Shown one piece after another: positions 14,718 to 19,718 of a stretch of 19,718 nucleotides of DNA; positions within the stretch are counted from its first letter, which is position 1; the number at the start of each line of letters is the position of its first letter. The translations under genes and the position numbers were made by a program. The notes beneath the pieces were generated by a model, which saw only the letters and a list, made by a program, of their open reading frames with translations, had not been told where the DNA came from and did not search any database. The DNA lies in the NCBI GenBank assembly GCA_031270785.1, contig JAISWM010000049.1:1-19718 (forward strand), given 5' to 3'. The DNA comes from Oscillospiraceae bacterium (GTDB taxonomy: Bacteria > Bacillota > Clostridia > Oscillospirales > Acutalibacteraceae).

Positions 14718-15632
14718 ATGGCATTTACAGCAAAAGACGTAAAAGATTTAAGAGAAAAAACAGGATGCGGCATGATGGACTGCAAAAAAGCGTTAACAGA
14801 ATCAAACGGGGATATGGGAGCTGCCATAGATTTTCTTCGTGAAAAAGGGCTCGCCGCGGCTGCGAAAAAATCGGGAAGAATAGCAGCCGAAGGTCTGGCG
14901 GTAGCGTACACTAATGATAAAAATAACACAGGCGTGGCAATAGAAGTTAATGCCGAAACAGACTTCGTAGCTAAAAACGCGGATTTCCAAACGTTTGTAA
15001 AGGAATGCGCACAAACCATAATAGAGCAAAATCCAAACAGCGTAGAAGAACTTTTAAAAATGAACATAACAAATCAAAATAAAACGGTTGAAAGCGCCCT
15101 TCAAGAAAAGATACTTACCATAGGTGAAAACATCAAAATAAGACGTTTCAGAAGGATGGAAGGAAACATTGCAACATACGTTCACGCCGGCGGCAAAATA
15201 GGAGTAATGGTAAAATTCGATTCGGATTCTGATGTTTCTTCGTCTGACGATTTTAAATCTCTCGGAAAAGACGTAGCCATGCAAATAGCGGCGGTAAACC
15301 CGCAGTATTTGAATAAAGAAAGTGTACCCGAAAATGTGGTAGCGTATGAAAAAAAGATACTCAAAGAACAAATCATAAACGATGGCAAACCGGAAAATAT
15401 TGCGGAAAAAATAGTGGAAGGCAGAATAAATAAGTTTTATAAAGAAAATTGCCTTCTTGACCAGCCTTTCGTCAAGGAAAACAGCATAAGCGTAAGGGAT
15501 CATATCAAATTGGTTGCGGGCAAGCTGGGCTGCAAACTGGAAATAACAGATTTCGTAAGATTTGAAAAAGGCGAAGGGATTGAAAAGCGTGAAAACGATT
15601 TCGCGGATGAAGTTAAAAATTTAATTAAATAG
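14718..15632 (+). CDS. tsf: Translation elongation factor Ts
   Basis: Guanine-nucleotide exchange factor that recycles EF-Tu from its GDP form. The 304-residue protein has the N-terminal UBA-like domain with KTGCGMMDCKKAL (14-26), the EF-Tu contact motif TDFVAKNADF (81-90), the core repeat VHAGGKIGVMVKFDSD and the block KDVAMQIAAVNPQYL. It reaches the family's usual length, with a complete C-terminal subdomain. AGGAGG (14703-14708) precedes the ATG by nine bases. No promoter was recognised immediately upstream, so it probably still depends on read-through from rpsB across the repeats. Downstream one would expect pyrH or frr; instead an unknown broken gene follows. Confidence 0.99.
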   Translation: MAFTAKDVKDLREKTGCGMMDCKKALTESNGDMGAAIDFLREKGLAAAAKKSGRIAAEGLAVAYTNDKNNTGVAIEVNAETDFVAKNADFQTFVKECAQTIIEQNPNSVEELLKMNITNQNKTVESALQEKILTIGENIKIRRFRRMEGNIATYVHAGGKIGVMVKFDSDSDVSSSDDFKSLGKDVAMQIAAVNPQYLNKESVPENVVAYEKKILKEQIINDGKPENIAEKIVEGRINKFYKENCLLDQPFVKENSISVRDHIKLVAGKLGCKLEITDFVRFEKGEGIEKRENDFADEVKNLIK

Positions 15633-15635
15633 TGG

Positions 15636-15664
15636 TTGTCAAAAAAACGAATTAGTGTTATACT
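15636..15664 (+). promoter_or_regulatory. Strong promoter of the frameshifted unknown gene
   Basis: TTGTCA (15636-15641), a 17-base spacer and TATACT (15659-15664). It starts four bases after the tsf stop codon. A degenerate copy of the same region (TTTAGC, 17 bases, TATGTT) follows the downstream gene at 16174-16202. Confidence 0.65.
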
Positions 15665-15675
15665 CAGAGATATAA

Positions 15676-15695
15676 GGTAATCTTACCGGATTGCC
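15676..15695 (+). promoter_or_regulatory. Small hairpin in the leader, conserved in a second copy
   Basis: GGTAATC-TTACCG-GATTGCC forms a seven-pair stem with one G-T pair. The second copy (16215-16235) reads GGCAATC-TTAACCG-GATTGCC: the stem has a T-to-C change that turns the G-T pair into G-C, so pairing is kept. There is no T-run after it, so it is not a plain terminator; a leader or attenuator role is a guess. Confidence 0.4.
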
Positions 15696-15723
15696 TATAT
15701 TAAATTAGGAGATATAAAAACCA

Positions 15724-16178
15724 ATGAAACCACCTTCAATACAAGACGTAGTAAGCTTAACATTAACCACATTTGCAGGTATTGCAACAATTTTCGGTGT
15801 ACGGTGCCTTAACTCAATAACAAACAAGGAAAAAATATAGCAAAGCATACCGCTATTCTAGCAGAGAATGCCGCTATTCAACTGGCATTTCATAAGACAC
15901 AGAACGATTACCTTTTCTTGTATACGCATCAGGGGTACCGATCTTGGTTTCTAGAATATTTTCGCCCACTAGATAGTACTCATATGTATGTAGATGCTAA
16001 GGTAGATGCTAAGGTAGATGCTAAGGTAGAGGGTTCGGATGATGGAGCCAACAACTTAGTCATGATTACACCGTTAGAACTTGATGATTTTATTCATAAG
16101 GGGTTATCGGCTGTCAGTGGCAAAGTTAAAGTTATTGAAATTACTAACGAAGCAAAAAATAAGGTTAATGGTGTTTAG
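15724..16178 (+). pseudogene. Unknown membrane-anchored protein, reading frame broken at an A-run
   Basis: ATG at 15724, with AGGAG at 15707-15711, opens a 38-residue frame (MKPPSIQDVVSLTLTTFAG...) ending at TAG 15838-15840. It has one hydrophobic segment (VVSLTLTTFAGIATIFGV), a likely signal anchor. The next frame (-1) is open from 15813 to the TAG at 16176-16178, and joining the two at the six-A run 15830-15835 gives about 151 residues. The second part includes FLYTHQGYRSWFLEYFRPL, three VDAK repeats and ITPLELDDFIHKGLSAVSG. One extra A would restore the frame. It could be a recent pseudogene, a slippage-controlled gene or an assembly error. I do not recognise the family. A good promoter and leader hairpin argue it was recently expressed. 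The GC content resembles its neighbours. Confidence 0.6.
15990..16025 (+). repeat. Three exact 12-bp in-frame repeats
   Basis: GTAGATGCTAAG occurs three times in succession (15990, 16002, 16014), encoding VDAK three times in the second part of the broken gene. The unit length is a multiple of three, so changes in copy number would not break the frame. Confidence 0.9.
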
Positions 16179-16246
16179 CAAAAAACGAAATAATGTTATG
16201 TTCAGATATATTAAGGCAATCTTAACCGGATTGCCTATATTAAATT
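16179..16246 (+). repeat. Decayed second copy of the upstream gene's promoter and leader
   Basis: Aligns with 15640-15707 over about 68 bases: CAAAAAACGAAATAATGTTATG, then AAGGCAATCTTAACCGGATT and GCCTATATTAAATT, with scattered changes and short indels. It begins right at the stop codon of the unknown gene and ends where a family A element starts. A paralogous gene probably followed it once. In 16337-16593 I see no recognisable gene or repeat. Confidence 0.8.
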
Positions 16247-16336
16247 GGTCGTGTCTCAAAATAATTGAAATTTCTTCTTTTTCCCCCGCTTATCGGCGGG
16301 GGAAAAAGATATTATCAACTAATTTGACCCACCACC
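16247..16336 (-). mobile_element. Family A element truncating the second leader copy
   Basis: GGTCGTGTCTCAAAATAATT...stem CCCCCGC-TTATC-GGCGGGGG...AACTAATTTGACCCACCACC, complete at both ends. The flanks (TATTAAATT and CTCTTAGAC) do not match, unlike the clean insertions elsewhere, which suggests recombination between two A copies and loss of the DNA that once followed the leader. Confidence 0.82.
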
Positions 16337-16593
16337 CTCTTAGACATGGCTTTCGCAAGCGCAAATTTATATATGTTTCGGCACAGACTTTTGAATTTTT
16401 TAACTTCACCTAGGGGAAATTATGCTATTTGCTAACCAAACGGTGTTAATATTAATACATAAATGTCTGTTGTATCGATATTTTTAGACGTTTTGTATTT
16501 CCACATTTGCATCTTCTCTTTTTTTCTCGTTAATCTGTTATTCCTTCCTACTGCGGCAGCAGTGTAAACTCGCACAACTCGCCACACAACAAC

Positions 16594-16686
16594 CCGCGCT
16601 GCCAGACGACCCCTTCGACGACTGGCTTGACGGTTTTGGGTTCTAAAAAATTAATATTTACAAACAGTCAGGCAGTAATTAAATTT
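16594..16686 (+). pseudogene. Remnant of a Myb-type gene (C-terminal tail and 3' flank only)
   Basis: 93 bp that match 17315-17407 with a single difference (16630 A for 17351 G, Asp for Gly). In frame it reads ALPDDPFDDWLDGFGF followed by TAA, the same tail as the intact Myb gene 721 bp downstream, and then the first arm of its terminator. Upstream in the same frame (from about 16552) is a Gln-rich LRQQCKLAQLATQQP that does not match the intact gene, and no Myb repeat can be read. The second arm of the terminator is missing. Confidence 0.85.
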
Positions 16687-16694
16687 GAGGATGA

Positions 16695-16770
16695 ATAAAA
16701 CTTACAGCTGCTACATTAAAAAAAGTAAATTTGTTTGCGCGATTTCTCCCCTCTGCGGCTTGCTACGGGG
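16695..16770 (-). repeat. Degenerate family B/C-like fragment
   Basis: CAGCTGCTACATTAAAAAAAG, TAAATTTGTTTGCGCG and TTTCTCCCCT match, in reverse, the end of the family C unit (GCAGCTATA side). The GC stem is worn (CTCCCCTCTGCGGCTTGCTACGGGGG). It joins directly to the truncated Myb remnant. Confidence 0.5.
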
Positions 16771-16851
16771 GTTTTGTTCGCCTTAGCAAGTATAATTTTT
16801 ACACAGTTTTTATTTAAAACCACAAATATTATATTTTTTTAAAAATAAATG

Positions 16852-16878
16852 TTGCAATGTTATTTTTTGTGTTATAAT
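16852..16878 (+). promoter_or_regulatory. Promoter of the exported Myb gene
   Basis: A perfect extended -10, TGTTATAAT (16870-16878), with TTGCAA (16852-16857) at a short 15-base spacing. Transcription would begin near 16885, leaving a 30-base leader with AGGAG (16904-16908) before the ATG. Confidence 0.6.
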
Positions 16879-16914
16879 ATAAAGCAGAACAAAAAATATT
16901 AAAAGGAGAAAATT

Positions 16915-17367
16915 ATGAAAAAAGTACTTTCTTTAGCACTATCCGGAATTTTATCTTTAGGTCTCTTCTGCCCAACATGCCACGCTCTTCGCTCAAAATT
17001 CACTGAAGCGGAAGACGCACAATTAAGACAATTAGTTCAGAATAAAAATCCCGACGAGACGTGGGACATCATTGCAAGTCGTATGCCTGGAGAAAAAACT
17101 GGAAGACAATGCAGAGACAGGTATCTCTACTATTTAAGCCCATATATTATAAATACACCATGGACAGATGAAGAAAATCAATTATTATCAGAAAAATACC
17201 AAGAGCTTGGCCCTCGCTGGAGAAGTATAGCTAGGTTTTTCCCTGGCAGAACAGATAATCAAATCAAAAATAGATATCGCCTCCTAGAGCGGAAGCAGCG
17301 TAAAGCACAACGCGCCGCGCTGCCAGACGACCCCTTCGACGACTGGCTTGGCGGTTTTGGGTTCTAA
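16915..17367 (+). CDS. Exported two-repeat Myb (SANT) DNA-binding protein, eukaryote-like
   Basis: 150 residues with a clear signal peptide (MKKVLSLALSGILSLGLFCP, cleavage near Ala24). Two Myb repeats follow. The first, residues 27-75, has Phe29, Trp50, GRQCRDRYLYYLSP. The second, residues 81-130, has Trp83, Trp102, ELGPRW, FFPGRTDNQIKNRY. The spacing of the aromatic residues and the recognition-helix signatures RQCRDRY and DNQIKNRY are those of R2R3-type Myb factors, which are essentially eukaryotic. The pattern LSP...PWT-EE-LL-KY--LGP-W looks like Trichomonas-type Mybs (recall, not a search). The tail PDDPFDDWLGGFGF is acidic and aromatic, and is repeated in the remnant at 16594. ATG follows AGGAG by six bases. 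I infer a protein exported into a eukaryotic host, possibly acting in its nucleus; binding and delivery are unproven. It has its own promoter and terminator and no operon partner. Confidence 0.9.
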   Translation: MKKVLSLALSGILSLGLFCPTCHALRSKFTEAEDAQLRQLVQNKNPDETWDIIASRMPGEKTGRQCRDRYLYYLSPYIINTPWTDEENQLLSEKYQELGPRWRSIARFFPGRTDNQIKNRYRLLERKQRKAQRAALPDDPFDDWLGGFGF

Positions 17368-17388
17368 AAAATTAATATTTACAAACAG

Positions 17389-17429
17389 TCAGGCAGTAAT
17401 TAAATTTACTGCCTGATTTTTAATTTTTT
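17389..17429 (+). terminator. Intrinsic terminator between the Myb gene and the convergent symporter gene
   Basis: TCAGGCAGTAA-TTAAA-TTTACTGCCTGA with roughly eleven pairs, followed by TTTTTAATTTTTT. It begins 22 bases after the Myb stop codon. The A-rich left flank may let it also act on the minus strand for the symporter gene ending at 17456. Confidence 0.85.
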
Positions 17430-17455
17430 AAGTTTAGTTTACTTTCATTAAATAA

Positions 17456-18661
17456 TTATAAATCCTTGCACGGTAAAGAACTGCCTCGCATTTTGCTTTT
17501 AATGTTTTCTAAAATTACCGCGATCGCTCCATCTCCGGTGACGTTGCATGCCGTTCCGAATCCATCCTGAGCAACGTGTAGTGCTATCATTAAAGCTATC
17601 ATAGAATGGTCAAACCCCAAAACAGATTGAAGTATTCCGGACGCAGCGAAAATTGCTCCGCAAGGTACGCCCGGAGCCGCAACCATAACTATACTTAGCA
17701 TAAACATAAAAGGAATCATGTTTGATAATTCTACAGGAATTTCATTTATTATCATAACAGCTATGGAATTACACGTAATGGAAATGATACTTCCGGACAA
17801 ATGTATGGTCGCACACAAAGGTAAAATAAAGTTTGAAATTCCTTCAGATACGCCGTTAGCCAAAGCATTTTTTACAGACACCGGTATAACGGCAACGGAC
17901 GATTGAGTGGCTAGCGCAGTGGTATACGAAGGAATAACGTTTTTTAGAAGCTCTAAAGGATTCTTTTTTGCAATCAATCCGGCTGCAATATATTGCATAA
18001 ACATTACTGCAAGATGTATGCAAACGATTATAAGAATAACTTTAGAAAATGAACTTAAAATTTTTTGTATATGCCCGGACGAACTCATCTTTACAAAAAC
18101 ACCAAATACGTAAATAGGTATCAAAGGAACCATTATTTTATGTACAAACATTTCGATTATACTATGAAACTCTGAAAACACATTCTTGAGAAAATTGCCT
18201 TTAATGCAAGATATTCCTATGCCGATAATAAACGACAAAATCAATGCGGAAGTCACGTCCATTATGGGGGGAATGTCAATACTATGGTGAAGATGTTTAG
18301 CTGTGTTTGCCATGTCAATAGGGTTTTCAAAAGTTTTAAGAGCACTGTTTAAAAGCATGGGAAAAATATTAATTGAAACAAAATAAGAAACAAACCCCGA
18401 TACTAACATAAATACATAAGATATTGCGCAAGTTATTCCCAGTATTTTCCCCGAAGAAAATTCTAAAGAACTAATCCCGTTAACTACAAACCCTATTATT
18501 ATTAAAGGTACCGCAAAATTAATAAACTTAGATATAAAAAGATTTAAAATGTTTACTAAACTGATTACACCTTCCGGCATAAAAAGCCCGACTATAATTC
18601 CTAAAATTGTTCCAATAGCTATCTTTAAAAGTAGACCGTACCTTTTTAAAAACGATTCCAC
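17456..18661 (-). CDS. Dicarboxylate/amino-acid:cation symporter (DAACS/SDF family)
   Basis: Membrane carrier that imports C4-dicarboxylates or acidic/neutral amino acids with Na+ or H+. The 401 residues show the family fold: multiple N-terminal hydrophobic segments, the serine-containing re-entrant loop near residues 248-262 (TALATQSSVAVIPVS), MVAAPGVPCGAIFAASG, and the substrate/cation motif FGTACNVTGDGAIAVI near 368-383, in which the conserved Asn and Asp are present. Substrate cannot be assigned from these motifs; dicarboxylate, glutamate/aspartate and serine/threonine carriers all share them. The start is GTG at 18661-18659, with GAGGAA nine bases upstream. It converges on the Myb gene and shares a terminator region with it. 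For a host-dependent bacterium it would be a route for host organic or amino acids (inference). Confidence 0.93.
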   Translation of the reverse strand: MESFLKRYGLLLKIAIGTILGIIVGLFMPEGVISLVNILNLFISKFINFAVPLIIIGFVVNGISSLEFSSGKILGITCAISYVFMLVSGFVSYFVSINIFPMLLNSALKTFENPIDMANTAKHLHHSIDIPPIMDVTSALILSFIIGIGISCIKGNFLKNVFSEFHSIIEMFVHKIMVPLIPIYVFGVFVKMSSSGHIQKILSSFSKVILIIVCIHLAVMFMQYIAAGLIAKKNPLELLKNVIPSYTTALATQSSVAVIPVSVKNALANGVSEGISNFILPLCATIHLSGSIISITCNSIAVMIINEIPVELSNMIPFMFMLSIVMVAAPGVPCGAIFAASGILQSVLGFDHSMIALMIALHVAQDGFGTACNVTGDGAIAVILENIKSKMRGSSLPCKDL

Positions 18662-18716
18662 AAACTATCATTCCTCACATAATATTATTATTAATCAATT
18701 TTACAAAAATACATTA

Positions 18717-18725
18717 ATTATAGCA
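18717..18725 (-). promoter_or_regulatory. Possible extended -10 promoter of the symporter gene, formed by a repeat end
   Basis: On the minus strand TGCTATAAT, lying at the edge of the recurrent TATAGCAAAAATCTTTT motif. There is no good -35 at 17 bases. The leader would be about 45 bases and includes GAGGAA. Confidence 0.35.
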
Positions 18726-18833
18726 AAAATCTTTTAATACTATTTCTAATTAAAAACCTGTTGTGTGTTTGATTTACTTTTCCCCCCCGCCTATGGCGGG
18801 GGGGAAGATTATCAATTAATTTGGACCACTACC
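18718..18833. repeat. Chimeric palindromic repeat in the symporter-hsdS spacer
   Basis: Starts with TATAGCAAAAATCTTTTAAT, continues through sequence not shared with the other copies, then a strong stem CCCCCCCGCC-TAT-GGCGGGGGGG (18782-18804) and a family A arm AATTAATTTGGACCACTACC. The right A arm is complete and the left one is replaced. 18834-18905 is AT-rich with nothing further recognised except another TATAGCAAAAATC at 18896. Confidence 0.7.
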
Positions 18834-18905
18834 TAAATTTAATTTTATTATTGTAACATAATTGATACTAATTTCAATTATAAACGTCAATTTGTATAGC
18901 AAAAA

Positions 18906-19718
18906 TCATTTTGAGTCGCCAAGGTCGAGGGTGGACAGTTCACCGGACATCAGGCGGGGTAAAAGGGTGTCGCGGGTTTCGGCAAGGCGAGCGTTCTCTG
19001 CTCGTTTGTGCCGTATTGCTTCGAACATCGGGGCAAGTGTCTGTGTGAAACTCTCGACTGCGTCGCGATTAGGGACGAAAATACGATACTTCTTAAAGTC
19101 CGGTACGGTAAGTTGTTGTTGTGTAGTACCAACTCCAGCGATATGAATACTGCTGAGATAAAGATAGAGGTACTTCGCAGTGATGAATTTGTTGTTCGGG
19201 ATTACGGTCACCAATCGGACTATAGGAACGAACGGGTCTTGTCTGAGACAAACATACCCAATCGTGCCTCTTGCCGAAACCGTAACGCATTCATCCGTTA
19301 TTTTGGGGCGGTCTGTATATCCGTACAAACCAAAGTTATCAATCCCATTAGAAAAAATGGGTACTTGGCATTCGTCAGTCAGTGCTGGCGAACTGACGGT
19401 GGGTTTGTCACCACCAGCACTAAGGGTTGCAACCTCTCCGAGTTCCGTTTCCCTCCAATCATCAGGCATAACACCGCCGAACGGCTCGAAGTCCACGAAC
19501 CACGACTTGAAAATGGCCTGCGCCATCTGCTCTAAATGATGATTTATCTTCCTGTTGTTCTCGATTTTGTTATCAAGTGCGCCAAGGATTTCGGCTATCG
19601 CCCGTTGCTCTGCTTTGTCGCTTGGCACGAAAACCTCTATTTGCTTCATCACAGAGCCTGAAACCTCTTTGAAAATTGTGCCGCTCCCCATGTTCTCTAT
19701 CCTGTCGCGGTTATGCAC
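18906..19718 (-). CDS. hsdS: Type I restriction-modification specificity subunit, C-terminal part (cut by window edge)
   Basis: HsdS recognises the DNA target for a type I restriction-modification complex with HsdM and HsdR. The 270 residues seen are the end of the first target-recognition domain (GSGTIFKEVSGSVMKQIEVF), the central conserved helix (EQRAIAEILGALDNKIENN... to WFVDFEPF, about 37-80), the second recognition domain (from DDWRETELGEVATLSAGGDK, about 87-225), and the C-terminal conserved helix ending RDTLLPRLMSGELSTLDL. The frame runs off the right edge, and the GTG at 19718 is just the first codon seen, not a shown start. The base composition differs from the neighbours: 19441-19500 is 33/60 G+C, against 15/60 in 18001-18060 of the symporter gene. 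This suggests recent acquisition. HsdM and HsdR, if present, would lie beyond the window. The stop codon is followed by a TATAGCAAAAATC motif. Confidence 0.93.
   Translation of the reverse strand: MHNRDRIENMGSGTIFKEVSGSVMKQIEVFVPSDKAEQRAIAEILGALDNKIENNRKINHHLEQMAQAIFKSWFVDFEPFGGVMPDDWRETELGEVATLSAGGDKPTVSSPALTDECQVPIFSNGIDNFGLYGYTDRPKITDECVTVSARGTIGYVCLRQDPFVPIVRLVTVIPNNKFITAKYLYLYLSSIHIAGVGTTQQQLTVPDFKKYRIFVPNRDAVESFTQTLAPMFEAIRHKRAENARLAETRDTLLPRLMSGELSTLDLGDSK

Noticed and set aside
16081..16413. 110-residue frame overlapping the end of the unknown gene.
   Set aside because: It crosses the gene end, the decayed leader copy and a family A element; the other frame has the VDAK repeats and continuity with the signal-anchor part.
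16423..16488. Short ORF MLFANQTVLILIHKCLLYRYF with AGGGG in front.
   Set aside because: Only about 21 residues, no conserved features, and it lies in a decayed region; a chance frame is more likely.

Overview
The window is AT-rich bacterial chromosome. The RpoB, EF-Ts, RpsB and TyrS sequences look like those of Clostridia (Oscillospiraceae-like, from memory of the family; no search was run). Conserved gene blocks are loosened: rpoB and rpoC are 537 bp apart, rpsB and tsf are 637 bp apart, and rpoB is not preceded by the usual ribosomal L10/L12 genes but diverges from tyrS. The spacers are full of small palindromic repeats, there are broken genes, and two genes encode exported proteins with eukaryote-like domains. 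Together this suggests a host-associated, possibly intracellular, bacterium with an eroding genome. A clostridial endosymbiont of a gut protist would fit, because the exported Myb protein resembles the two-repeat Myb proteins of parabasalids; this is inference.

Layout. 1-755: 5' part of rpoC (minus). 756-1292: tandem repeats. 1293-5012: rpoB (minus). 5013-5901: three 73-bp tandem repeats, then a palindromic element (family D) carrying two inserted 88-89 bp elements (family A). 5902-7125: tyrS. 7126-7598: a family B element split by an A element, another A element, and a promoter. 7599-8948: exported Ras/Rab-like GTPase with a long Ala/Lys/Glu repeat stalk and a C-terminal membrane segment. 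9234-10469: processive diacylglycerol glycosyltransferase (minus). 11025-12401: TrkH/KtrB potassium transporter (minus). 12402-13279: second D element with nested A and B, then a strong promoter. 13280-14080: rpsB. 14718-15632: tsf. 15724-16178: unknown membrane-anchored protein split by a one-base frameshift at an A-run. 16179-16914: decayed second copy of that gene's leader, an A element, and a fragment of a Myb-type gene. 16915-17367: exported two-repeat Myb protein. 17456-18661: dicarboxylate/amino-acid symporter (minus). 18906-19718: 3' part of a type I restriction specificity gene, hsdS (minus), clearly richer in G+C than its neighbours.

The most striking content is of two kinds. First, a population of short non-coding elements whose nesting inside one another leaves exact 9-bp target duplications (family A) or is consistent with TA duplications (family B), so they are or were mobile; they sit in nearly every spacer and one supplies the stop codon of rpoB. 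Second, a putative set of exported proteins aimed at a eukaryotic host: a secreted Myb-like DNA-binding protein with a conserved acidic-aromatic tail that is repeated in a gene remnant next door, and a secreted, membrane-tethered small GTPase. The housekeeping genes supply transcription (RpoB, RpoC), translation (TyrS, RpsB, EF-Ts), glycolipid synthesis and ion or organic-acid uptake.
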